A stretch of 64,000 bases of DNA from JAJDTQ01 sp963422385 (GCA_963422385.1 OY729432.1:1488001-1552000), one strand, 5' to 3'. Positions 8,216 through 16,539 are shown, numbered from the stretch's first letter. Translations and numbers: made by a program. Notes: a model not told the origin generated them from the letters alone.

Positions 8216-10041
8216 TCACTCCCCGTTCAACTCTTGTAGGGTAATCTTTACGATTTTCGCCTTCTTGTTGTCAACTCTCTTGAGGACGCGGAAACGGGTG
8301 CCTGATTTGAACAGCACCTCTCGCTCGGCTGAGTAGCGCGAGTAGGGCTGGATGCGCTTGCCGTGCCTCGATAAGATCGTCAGGCGATGAGGGCCACGGA
8401 ACGGCGACTCGCCTTCGGCCGACGTGGACTTGAAGCCCCGGTCTTCGACGATATTGCCGGGCTGGTGCTGGGCCAGCACGTCATCCGGCAGGGTGGTTTT
8501 GCGTTTGACGGTGCCCCGGTAGTCTTCCAGCTTGTCGAGGGCATCGTTGAGGGTGAGGCGGAAGTTGTCGAGGGGCGTGGTCCGGTCCTCGGGAGCGGAG
8601 GGTGCGGTTCAGCGGCCCGAAGGCGGGGCCGCTGTAGCGCCACATGGACACGAGTTCCTGATCGGTGGCGTTGCGGCGCGGGGTTTGGTTTTTGGCCAGG
8701 TGATTCAGGACGCCGGTGCGTTCTTGAGCGTAACGGGGCCCCAACTCTCTTTGATATTCCAGTTGATGCTCGGGGACGTTCCGAGTCCTGAGCATGGCGT
8801 CCTTGACCCTGGGGGCGATGTCCTTTTCGAGGGCGTCGGCGCGCTTTCGGAGCATGCCGAGGATTTCCTCGCGGTCTGTCTTGGAGACGCCGGCGGTGTC
8901 GGGCACGAGGTCCTGGAAGTTCCTGGTGCGCTGGCGGAGCTTGTTGACGGCGGCGATCTGGTTCAGGGCCTTGCGTCCGAGGTCGTCGGCGCTGGAGAGG
9001 CCGGCGGCGGCGATCACGCGGGCGTAGGCGGGGTTCGTGCTGCTGGAGGCAAAGCCGTCCCACTCGGTGACGGCGGCTGCTGCGTTGCCGCGGCCTGAGA
9101 CGGACGGGGGCTTGCGGGCGCCTTGGGCTCGGAAGATGAGGGCGCCGCCCTGGTCGATGCGCGCCGCGCCGTAGCGTCTGGCTGCGGTGGCGACGACGTT
9201 GTCGAGGTTGGCTCCCACGGCATCCCAATTGGCGAGCCACACGTCGGCGGTGTAGCCGCGCAAGACCTCCTGAGCGCGGCTCTTGTTGAGGCGCCGGCCG
9301 GTACCGACGGTCCCCTGGTTGTCGATGATGTCGTTGGTGATGCCGATCTTGCCGTCCTTGAGGCGCACGAGCGAGGACTGCGGGGCTTCGAGGCCGAGTT
9401 CACGGTAGGCGCGGTTGGCCACGGCCTCGGAGTAAGCTTGGGCGGGGTCGTTGTAGAGCTTGACGTAGCGCCTGGCGCCGTCGCTGCCGAGGTAGAGGCC
9501 GCCCGGGTTGCTTCCGGTGGCGCGCTGGAGGCGGCGGTGCAGGGCCGTGGCTTCGTCGAGCTCGGGGATGGCGTTGGGGTCGCGGAGCGAGAAGCCCTCG
9601 CCGACCAGGCCGACGTTGTGGTCCCATCCTGGGTCGATGCCGAAGGGGACTTGGTGGACCTTGCCGGTGCGCTTGTTGAGCTAGGGGCGGGTCTGGTTCC
9701 AGCCCGTGGGAGGGGCCTTGGAGAGTCCGTAGTCGTAGCGTTTGAGGTCGTCTTGGGATAGCTGCTGGACGATGCATCGGCAGCCCCAGCCGTTGGGCGG
9801 GTAGTGGGTTCTCCAGAAGGGGTGATCGACCGGGAGCACGGTGCCGTGCCAGCGGGCGTGAACGGGGCGGGTGCGGGAGTCGAGGACGGCGACGTAGCGC
9901 AGATACGGGGTGAAGGTCTTGAGGCGCTCGATGCGTTCCCAGCGGCCGCGGGCGTAGGAGGCGCGGAGGTTGGTGTCGAAGGATGGTACGCAGGCGGCGG
10001 GCGGAGCCGAGTTGGACCAGGCGCTGGGGCTGCCGATGCAT
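8216..10041 (-). pseudogene. MuF-domain polymorphic toxin: MuF / HipA-like kinase / ADP-ribosyltransferase, broken
   Basis: Reading the minus strand through its breaks gives three domains. First is MuF (Mu gpF-like head morphogenesis): TNLRASYARGRWERI, VLDSRTRPVHARWHG and HPFWRTHYPPNGWGCRC (about 9985-9765). Next is a HipA/PI4K-like kinase: LYLGSDGARRYVKLY, ADVWLANWDAVG..DN and ARIDQGGALIFRAQG (about 9520-9100). Last is an ADP-ribosyltransferase with the R-STS-ExE signature: YRG near 8515, FKSTSAE near 8430, AEREVLFKSGTRF near 8330. Breaks seen: a one-base frameshift near 9985, a TAG at 9683-9681 (the plus-strand copy has TGG), and a frameshift near 8585. Such proteins ride in phage heads or are released as toxins. 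The MuF N-terminus is absent. Confidence 0.7.
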
Positions 10042-10210
10042 CGTCCAGCAAATGGATGACGACGACCTCCAACGCTACGGCTACAAGGTCGCCAAGCCCC
10101 CCGCTGGCTACACCAAGACCCGCCCTTGGCTCAACAAACGCACCGGCCAGACCGTCCAGGTCCCCCTAGGCATCGACCCCGGCTTCGGACATAACGTCGG
10201 CCTCATCGAC
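9600..10210. repeat. Inverted arms (9600-9790 and 10023-10210) around a 232-base MuF core
   Basis: The sequence starting GCTGGGGCTGCCGATGCATC occurs on the plus strand at 10023 and on the minus strand at 9790. The first 28 bases are identical, and similarity at protein level (LNKRTG..VPFGIDPG..HNVGL) continues for about 190 bases. The spacer 9791-10022 encodes the MuF core for the minus-strand toxin. The plus-strand copy begins exactly at the arm and lacks that core. Inversion of the spacer through the arms would attach the core to the other toxin gene. This could equally be a static inverted duplication. Confidence 0.7.
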
Positions 10211-10952
10211 CGCTTCGCCGAAATGCCCTACGACGGCAGCCTCGAATCCACCATCTTCGCCGGCCGCAAGCTCCGAGAGGGCTTGGTGCAACTCGCCGGC
10301 GACCCCGATTCCCCAGGCTTCACCCACCGCTTCCGCTCCGCCTTGCTGAACCGCCTGGAGACTCACCGCGAGGCGCGCAAGGTCAGGGCCGAGATCACCG
10401 CCGAGACGCAAAAGGACCAGCCTTGTAGCCAACGCCGTCAAACATGACATCCAAGGACTGTTCCCCGCCTCCTGGGTGCGCATGAGCAATAACATACCGC
10501 TGCGCGCCAAGCGCTCCGCCCAAAATCGGGGCGGTCATCTGACGCAGGCAGCGAACAAGCTCCACTACGGCAAGGACTGGAGCACTATCAATGCCCGCAC
10601 CACCGATTCCGGCTTCTGGCAGGGAACCCGGGTCCACGAATACGTCCATCACCTCCAGGAAGCCATGCCCGACCTCGACAAGTTGTTCCGGCTAGAACAC
10701 CGTCGCCGCACCAAGGGCGAGAAGTTGATCGAAATCTACCCCAAAGAATACGGCAGAAAGGATCAGTACATCGATGAATATCAGGGCAGAGAGTACTCCA
10801 AAGACGACGGAGGCGCCTTGGAGGTCATGACCATGGCCTACCAGTATCTCTACCAAGTCAAGGATCCCTACCTCCCCGAACTCGTCCAGGACGATCCAGG
10901 GATGCTCGACCTTGCCATCGGCGCTCTCTTCAAGTACGATCCCAACCCATGA
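10023..10952 (+). pseudogene. MuF-linked polymorphic toxin fragment with HExxH zinc-protease-like domain
   Basis: The plus-strand frame begins WGCRCIVQQ, in the middle of the MuF signature, and continues through LNKRTGQTVQVPLGIDPGF and a helical linker to a TGA at 10445-10447. A frameshift near 10420 restores a second frame (VANAVKHDIQGLFPASWV) that runs to 10952. The C-terminal domain contains VHEYVHHLQE (HExxH, about 10634-10663) and a downstream GALEVMTMAYQ whose Glu could be the third metal ligand, so it looks like a zincin toxin. The N-terminal MuF core is lacking. A GTG at 10476 could start the second half alone. Confidence 0.6.
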
Positions 10953-11299
10953 CCATCCACCGCATCCAGTATCCTGACCTCATGCGTGGACGTGAACTCA
11001 GGACCATCATCTGGGACGACGTCGCCGGCGCCGTGGACGGCGACCATAGCAGGATCTCCTACATCCGTAAGGTGATCGAGGAAACAAAAAAGGGTCCCGT
11101 CAACGTCTCGTGCATCCCTGTGGGTGTGCTCGTGACCGACCCCGCCCACTATCCCAAAGATTTCCTGACCGTGCTCGGCCGTTATGGCTTCAAGATCAGC
11201 CCCCGCGCTGTCCTTCCGGAACCCCTGCGCGGCATCACACCTCACCAGCCCGACTTCGAAGCTGCCAGACGCGACTCTCCGACCGGCATCCTGTTCTAG
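10949..11299 (+). CDS. Hypothetical protein, candidate immunity protein for the zincin-like toxin
   Basis: A 116-residue protein whose ATG overlaps the stop of the zincin toxin frame (ATGA, 10949-10952), indicating coupled translation. No family was recognised. It has alternating beta/helix character (RTIIWDDVAGAVDGDHSRIS, VNVSCIPVGVLVTDP, FLTVLGRYGFKISP) with no signal peptide or membrane helix. Position immediately after a polymorphic toxin C-terminal domain makes an immunity function the most likely role, by inference. Confidence 0.6.
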   Translation: MTIHRIQYPDLMRGRELRTIIWDDVAGAVDGDHSRISYIRKVIEETKKGPVNVSCIPVGVLVTDPAHYPKDFLTVLGRYGFKISPRAVLPEPLRGITPHQPDFEAARRDSPTGILF

Positions 11300-11393
11300 C
11301 GGGGGTGCTGCACGTGAACCGCCTGTACTACGGGAGTTGACCCCCTGTGCTGGACGACCCCGCCCACGACAAACACGAGGTGATCTATTAACA

Positions 11394-11566
11394 CTCATCC
11401 CCGTTCCACTTGATTCCACCCCCCTTCCGCATCATTCCGTGTCCTTCCGGTTGATTCCGCTCCCATCTTGATTATTTCAACATCCGTTTGATTCCACTCC
11501 CAAACTCCAAACCCCTGCGCAGCGTCTTTCGCATCAATAGACACCCCATCTTTCGCATTCCTCTAG
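11394..11566 (-). repeat. Dispersed repeat R3 (copy 3 of 3)
   Basis: Read on the minus strand it starts CTAGAGGAATGCGAAAGATG at 11566 and ends in degenerate GGAATCA-type units near 11394. It is the inverted partner of R2. It also shares GGAATCAAACGGATGTTGAA with R1, where that block lies in the other orientation relative to CTAGAGG. R3 provides the last codons of the helicase-like remnant (ITRGMRKMGCLLMRK), so that gene is broken at its edge. Confidence 0.8.
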
Positions 11567-12464
11567 TTATGTGCCTTTCTGCGAATCGCCGCCGATCCCA
11601 TGAGCCGTCGTCGTATCTTGCCCGCAGGTCCTCCATCAACCGGCGTTCTCCATCATTGAGGCCCGGCGGCTCGCTCCTGACCTTGTCGTCCCGCTCGACC
11701 AATAGCGGCTGGTAGAGGTGACGGTCGAAGTGAATGCTCCGCAATTCCTGTGTTTCTTTTCGGTAGATGCCATCCGCTTCGTCGATGAGGTTCCCGGTCG
11801 CGGTGATCAACTCGGCCTCGCCCCGGGCGACCCTGACTGTGAAGTCCTGGAAGTTCGAGTCCTCCTCGTCGCCCTCCTTGTAGACCATGGTCTCCGTGTC
11901 CCAATGCCCCTGCCGGGTGCGATAGAAGCTGTCCATGTATTTTCTCAGGATGGAGACGGTCGCCTCGTGCAGGAGGGCGGTGTCGACAAATGACCTCGGC
12001 GCAACGACCGACTCATCCGCGACAAGACTGTAGAGTCTGCCGGGGTCGTATGTCTCCATTATCCGCTTGGGCGTTTCCAGACGAATGGCGAGGTTGGCGA
12101 GCCCTTGGTGCTCCTTTTATTCGAGCAGTTCCAGGTAGACATTCTGCCAATCTATGAGGCGAAGGTTCTCGTCGGGAATGGGCTTGCTCGTTCCGGCGCG
12201 TAGCTCGACAGCCTTCATTTTTCCGATGCCGCCTTCCAGGGCCTGCACCTTGAGCGGCATGTCCACCCGCACCCGTACCGACGAATCGGCTTCCAGACGG
12301 ATGTCCGCCTCGTCGGCGAAGCTCCGTTCCGCCGGCACACGCGGCACGACCAGCCCCTGTTCAGGAAGTCCTTGCAAGCGTACCAGCAGGAAGAATTTGA
12401 CAGGTTCCGGGCGGGTTCCTATATTGACGCCTATCCTGGTGTCCGGTCTCACGAAAAGCAGCAC
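11472..12464 (-). pseudogene. DEAD/DEAH helicase (type III restriction-like) remnant
   Basis: Two pieces in one frame, separated by a single TAA near 12120. The upstream piece (12464-12117) ends NLRLIDWQNVYLELLE. The downstream piece starts KEHQGLANLAIRLETPKR and includes SFYRTRQGHWDTETMVYKEG, IHFDRHLYQPLLVE and PPGLNDGERRLMEDLRA. This pattern resembles the region after the helicase domains in restriction-type DEAD/DEAH proteins, where RFDRHLYQPL and GLN.GE..FV.DL precede a nuclease domain. The TAA replaces what would be a Tyr codon. The helicase motor is missing upstream and the nuclease downstream has been replaced by repeat R3. Family assignment is from memory of conserved motifs and is moderate. 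Confidence 0.5.
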
Positions 12465-12490
12465 GAAATCCCGTCACGGGACATGATCAC

Positions 12491-14260
12491 ATGCGCTGGC
12501 GAACGTCATTCATACCCACCCTCAAGGAAGAGCCGTCGGACGCGGAGGTGACGAGCCACCGGCTGCTCGTGCGCGCCGGCATGATACGGCAGGTCAGCCG
12601 CGGGGTGTACGATTTTCTGCCGCTGGCGCTCCGGACCCTGCGCAAGATCGAGGCCATCGTGCGCGAGGAGATGAACCGGGCCGGCGCCCAGGAGTTGCTG
12701 ATGCCCGTCACCTCGCCGGCGGAGTTGTGGCAGGACAGCGGCCGCTGGGAGGTCTACGGCAAGGAGTTGCTGCGCTTCAAGGACCGCCACGAGCGGGATT
12801 TCTGTCTCGCCCCCACCCACGAGGAGGTAATCACCGATCTGGTGCGCCGCGACGTCCGCTCCTACCGGGAACTCCCCATGAACCTCTACCAGATCCAGAC
12901 CAAGTTCCGCGACGAGGTGCGCCCGCGCTTCGGCCTGATGCGGGGACGCGAGTTCATCATGAAGGACGCCTACAGCTTTCATCTGGACAGGGAGGACGCC
13001 GAGCGCGAGTACCGGAACATGTACGACACCTACCGGCGGATCTTCACCCGTTGCGGCCTGGAGTTCCGGGCGGTGGAGGCCGACTCCGGGGCCATCGGCG
13101 GCAGCCTGTCGCATGAGTTCCAGGTGCTGGCGGAATCGGGCGAGGACGCGCTGGCCGCGTGCAGCGCGTGTGACTATGCGGCCAACGCGCAGAAGGCGGA
13201 ATCGCGTCCGCCGGCGATCGATGGCGGCGGGGCTGACGGGACCCTAACCCCAATCCCCTCCCAAGGGGAGAGGGAGCAAGGCGGCGCGGGCGCCCTGCCC
13301 GAGACCGTCGCCACTCCGGGCCTCAGGACGGTCCCGGAAGTTGCCGGGTTCCTGAAGGTCCCGCGGGAACGGTTCATCAAGACCATGATCTACCGGACGC
13401 CGTCAGGGCAGCTTCTGGCGGTGCTCGTGCGCGGCGACCACGAGGTCAACGAGACCAAGCTGGGCAATCTGCTCGACCCCATCCCGGTGGAGCTGGCGGA
13501 CGAGGACGAGGTCCAGCAGGCCGTGGGGGCGCCGCCGGGCTTCCTGGGCCCCGTGAACCTGCCGCTGGAGGTGTGGGCGGACCACGCCGTCCGGGGCATG
13601 ACCGACGCCGTCACCGGCGCCAACCAGCGCGACGCCCACGTCGTTCACGTGAGCCAGCCAAGAGACTTCACTCCCGCCAAATTCGCCGACCTGCGCCTGG
13701 TCAAGTCGGGGGATGCATGTCCGCGCTGCGAAACGGGCGTCATCGAGGAGTACCGCGGCATCGAGGTAGGCCATGTCTTCTACCTCGGGCGCAAATACAG
13801 CGACGCCATGGGCGCCACGGTCCTCGACTCCCAGGGGCACGAGCGGGTCATGGAGATGGGTTGCTACGGCATCGGTGTGACCCGGCTCATGGCGGCCGCC
13901 ATCGAGCAGAACAACGACGCCAACGGCATCATCTGGCCCAGGTCCATCGCGCCCTTCTCCGTGTTGCTGTTGCCCCTCAACTACAAGGAGGAGCCCGTTC
14001 GGGAGGTCACCGAGCGTATCTACCGGGGGCTGACGAAGGCCGGGCACGAGGTCTTGCTGGACGACCGCGATGAACGGCCCGGCGTGAAGTTCAAGGACGG
14101 CGACCTGGTGGGCATCCCGTTGCGGATCACCATCGGAGCCAAGGGCTTGGCCAAAGGCAGCGTGGAGCTCCGGTGGCGCGGGGAGGGGGCCACCTTCGAG
14201 GTACCCGTGGACGAGGCCGTGGAGCGCATTGCCGCAACTCTTGCCGGTGCGACGACATGA
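12491..14260 (+). CDS. proS: Prolyl-tRNA synthetase (bacterial type, with editing domain)
   Basis: A 589-residue class II synthetase charging tRNA-Pro. Motif 1 lies around GVYDFLPLALRTLRKIE, motif 2 is FRDEVRPRFGLMRGREF (about residues 137-153), and motif 3 includes GCYGIGVTRLMAAA (about 457-470). The region between about 250 and 390 is the YbaK-like insertion that edits Ala-tRNA-Pro (VPRERFIKTMIYR, VLVRGDHEVNETKL). ATG at 12491 is chosen because MRWRTSFIPTLKE matches the family start. Just before the editing domain, the coding sequence contains a palindromic repeat that adds about a dozen residues (LTPIPSQGEREQ) absent from typical ProS. Length is otherwise normal. Confidence 0.97.
   Translation: MRWRTSFIPTLKEEPSDAEVTSHRLLVRAGMIRQVSRGVYDFLPLALRTLRKIEAIVREEMNRAGAQELLMPVTSPAELWQDSGRWEVYGKELLRFKDRHERDFCLAPTHEEVITDLVRRDVRSYRELPMNLYQIQTKFRDEVRPRFGLMRGREFIMKDAYSFHLDREDAEREYRNMYDTYRRIFTRCGLEFRAVEADSGAIGGSLSHEFQVLAESGEDALAACSACDYAANAQKAESRPPAIDGGGADGTLTPIPSQGEREQGGAGALPETVATPGLRTVPEVAGFLKVPRERFIKTMIYRTPSGQLLAVLVRGDHEVNETKLGNLLDPIPVELADEDEVQQAVGAPPGFLGPVNLPLEVWADHAVRGMTDAVTGANQRDAHVVHVSQPRDFTPAKFADLRLVKSGDACPRCETGVIEEYRGIEVGHVFYLGRKYSDAMGATVLDSQGHERVMEMGCYGIGVTRLMAAAIEQNNDANGIIWPRSIAPFSVLLLPLNYKEEPVREVTERIYRGLTKAGHEVLLDDRDERPGVKFKDGDLVGIPLRITIGAKGLAKGSVELRWRGEGATFEVPVDEAVERIAATLAGATT
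13243..13281 (+). repeat. Palindromic interspersed repeat inside proS
   Basis: The sequence CCTAACCCCAATCCCCTCCC followed by AAGGGGAGAGGGAGC forms a stem (CCCCT/AGGGG) and encodes LTPIPSQGEREQ in frame. It resembles the NLTPIPSP-coding interspersed repeats found between genes in many Gram-negatives. Here it is inside a conserved gene, at the junction before the editing domain, without breaking the frame. Confidence 0.6.
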
Positions 14261-14303
14261 CGGCCGGGGGATCCGCAATCAGGCAGCGTCTGATCGGATA
14301 CGA

Positions 14304-14333
14304 CGAAAGCCCGAGTTGGAGTTCCGGCTTTCG
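14304..14333. terminator. Stem-loop between convergent proS and pyrF
   Basis: CGAAAGCCCGA and TCCGGCTTTCG form an imperfect hairpin with a loop of about nine bases, placed between the ends of two convergent genes. No clear T-run follows on either strand, so it may be a repeat-derived hairpin rather than a true intrinsic terminator. Confidence 0.35.
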
Positions 14334-14342
14334 CGGGGTCCA

Positions 14343-15161
14343 TCAAGGAGTGGCGGTTCTTGGGGTGGGATAAATTCCCGGTGTGCCGTGTTGTGGTCGG
14401 TACACGGTGTCCCAGTCGGCCAAGGCATGGTCGATCTCGTCGATAATCCTTTGTGCAGCGTCCTTGGGTTTGGGCGATTTTGTAATCGGACGGCCTACCA
14501 CAAGATAATCCGCGCCGAAATGGATTGCTTCCCTGGGTGTCGTGTGTCGTTTGTGATCGTCCGTACCCGCTCCCGCCGGCCTGATTCCCGGACTCACGAT
14601 ATCAATATCCGGGAATATCTTCCGGCACGGCTCGATTTCCTTGCCGGAGACGATTAGTCCGTCGCACCCATGCTTGAGCAGGTTCCCACCGTGACGAATG
14701 ATGAACGCCGCAGGATCATCCAGGATGCGAAGCTCGCGTAAATCGTCGTCACTAAGGCTGGACAACAATGGAACCATCAGCAGACGCGGGTCCTGATGGC
14801 TCCCTCTGGCTTTACGGGCGGTGTCGAGAGTCCTGATGGTAATGGATTCAGGGTTTGACTGTACCAGCGTAATAAACTTGACGTTGAGCGCCATGCAAGC
14901 CTTGACCAACTCGGTGATTGTATTCCCGATATCTCCGGACAACTTCAAGTCTACGAAAACCCCCCCATTGCGTCGCTGTTGAAGCTTGCCCAGGAATCCA
15001 AGGATGTCGCCCGACATGAGAAGCTGTAGACCGACTTTGAAAAACGATACATTGGTCAAGTCATCGACCAGCCTGAACGCTTCGTCATGCGTTGAGACGT
15101 CAAGCGCTACAATGAGGCGATCTTGCCCCGTGAGTTGCAGGAGGCGAGGACTTGCTTGCAT
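14343..15161 (-). CDS. pyrF: Orotidine 5'-phosphate decarboxylase
   Basis: Catalyses the last step of UMP synthesis, OMP to UMP plus CO2. The 272-residue protein has DRLIVALDV at the start of the TIM barrel, FFKVGLQLL, the active-site strand FVDLKLSGDIGNT, and the phosphate-gripper end VSPGIRPAG then ADYLVVGRPI. The ATG at 15161 has a GGGGG ribosome site just upstream and is preferred over an in-frame GTG at 15203, which would add a spurious hydrophobic stretch. Oddity: the active site reads DLKLSGDI, with three residues between Lys and the second Asp where the common form DxKxxDI has two. The gene is divergent from ribBA. Confidence 0.88.
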   Translation of the reverse strand: MQASPRLLQLTGQDRLIVALDVSTHDEAFRLVDDLTNVSFFKVGLQLLMSGDILGFLGKLQQRRNGGVFVDLKLSGDIGNTITELVKACMALNVKFITLVQSNPESITIRTLDTARKARGSHQDPRLLMVPLLSSLSDDDLRELRILDDPAAFIIRHGGNLLKHGCDGLIVSGKEIEPCRKIFPDIDIVSPGIRPAGAGTDDHKRHTTPREAIHFGADYLVVGRPITKSPKPKDAAQRIIDEIDHALADWDTVYRPQHGTPGIYPTPRTATP

Positions 15162-15294
15162 AAGAACCCCCAGTAATAAACCGACAACTATCCAGGCAGG
15201 CACACTTGAGCAAGATTAGCGGTCTTGGAACACCATGTCAATCTTGCTTGACTCTCCTTTTTCCCTTACCTACGCGCGACTCCGCGTTTGTCTT

Positions 15295-15322
15295 TTGACC
15301 TTGCCAGTTGAAATGTTAAGTT
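15295..15322 (+). promoter_or_regulatory. Candidate sigma70 promoter of ribBA
   Basis: TTGACC (15295-15300), a 16-base spacer, and TAAGTT (15317-15322). Transcription would begin only a base or a few upstream of the ATG at 15331, implying a leaderless or nearly leaderless mRNA. No FMN riboswitch can be fitted upstream. Assigned by eye only. Confidence 0.35.
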
Positions 15323-15330
15323 AGGAACCC

Positions 15331-16440
15331 ATGCCCGTAGCCACCATTGAAGAAGCGCTTGAAGACATCAGGCAAGGCAAGATGGTCATCCTGATGGATG
15401 ACCAGAACCGCGAGAACGAAGGTGACCTGACCATGGCCGCGGAAATGGTCACGCCGGAGGCCATCAACTTCATGGCCACCTGGGGCAGGGGTCTGATCTG
15501 CCTGCCGCTCACCGAGCACAAGGTCGACCAGCTTGGCCTCACCATGATGGTGAGGGACAACACGGCCCCTTTCGGCACCGCGTTCACGGTCTCCATCGAC
15601 GGTGTCAAGAACGTCACCACCGGCATATCCGCCTCCGACCGGGCCGAGACCATCCTCGCCGCCATCGCGGACGACGCCGGGCCGGCGGAACTGTGCACCC
15701 CCGGTCACATCTTCCCGCTGCGGGCGAGGGACGGCGGCGTGCTGGTACGCACGGGTCAGACCGAGGGCTCCGTGGACTTGTGCCGGCTGGCGGGGCTCAA
15801 GCCCGCCGGCGTGATCTGCGAGATCATGAAGGACGACGGCACCATGGCGCGACTGCCGGACCTCGAGGAGTTCGGCGAGAAGTATGATCTCAAGATCTGC
15901 ACCATCGCCGATCTCATCCAGTACCGCCTCAAGCACGACTCGCTGATCCAGCGGGTTGCCGCCGCCCAATTGCCGACGCGCTACGGCGGCGAGTTCCGCG
16001 CGGTGGTGTACAACACCCATGTGGACTCCACCGAGCATCTGGCGCTCATCAAGGGAGAAATCTCCGAGGACAGCGAGACCCTGGTGCGGGTGTGCGCCAA
16101 GTTTCTCCCCGGCGACGTGTTCGGCTTCGAGTTCTTCGACACCGGGTCGGTCATCAAGCAGTCCATGGAGATGATCGCCAACGAGGGCGCGGGCGTGCTG
16201 CTATACCTCCAGCCCGAGGGCAAGGGCCTGCGCACGGCCGAAGCCAGAGAGGCAAGGAACTTCCGCGACTTCGGCATCGGCGCCCAGATCCTGCGGGACT
16301 TGGGGGTGCGCAAGCTTCGGCTCGTCACCAACAACCCGAGGAACCTCGTGGGTCTGTCCGGCTACGGCCTGGAGATCACCAACTCGGTTCCCTTCCCCAT
16401 GCCCCCCGGCACCATTCGACGGGGCGTCGCCGGGGGTTGA
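15331..16440 (+). CDS. ribBA: RibBA-type riboflavin protein: DHBP synthase with degenerate GTP cyclohydrolase II half
   Basis: A 369-residue two-domain protein. The N-terminal half is 3,4-dihydroxy-2-butanone-4-phosphate synthase with intact metal/substrate motifs: DDQNRENEGDL (about residues 23-33), TGISASDRAETI, and GHIFPLRARDGGVL. The C-terminal half aligns with GTP cyclohydrolase II but has lost its zinc-ligand cysteines: where the family has C...GDVFGS.RCDCG, this reads CAKFLPGDVFGFEFFDTGS. The catalytic loop reads YLQPEGKGLRT instead of YLRQEGRGIGL. The protein therefore probably makes DHBP but does not open GTP, like the RibBX hybrids described in other bacteria. A separate ribA is expected elsewhere in the genome. 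Confidence 0.88.
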   Translation: MPVATIEEALEDIRQGKMVILMDDQNRENEGDLTMAAEMVTPEAINFMATWGRGLICLPLTEHKVDQLGLTMMVRDNTAPFGTAFTVSIDGVKNVTTGISASDRAETILAAIADDAGPAELCTPGHIFPLRARDGGVLVRTGQTEGSVDLCRLAGLKPAGVICEIMKDDGTMARLPDLEEFGEKYDLKICTIADLIQYRLKHDSLIQRVAAAQLPTRYGGEFRAVVYNTHVDSTEHLALIKGEISEDSETLVRVCAKFLPGDVFGFEFFDTGSVIKQSMEMIANEGAGVLLYLQPEGKGLRTAEAREARNFRDFGIGAQILRDLGVRKLRLVTNNPRNLVGLSGYGLEITNSVPFPMPPGTIRRGVAGG

Positions 16441-16539
16441 CGCCGTGGCCACTACTGGAAGGTGAAGAGCCTCGGATCGTGTTCGAAATCGGGGTTCTCA
16501 TCCGAAAGCGTGCTCGACCGCGCCAAGGGTCGCGAGCGG

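Noticed and set aside
7394..11570. Diversity-generating retroelement or shufflon with recombinase
   Set aside because: No reverse transcriptase, template repeat or recombinase gene is in the window; only the inverted arrangement is visible.
15204..15330. FMN riboswitch upstream of ribBA
   Set aside because: The intergenic region is short and lacks the conserved RFN element; promoter-like boxes lie almost at the start codon.
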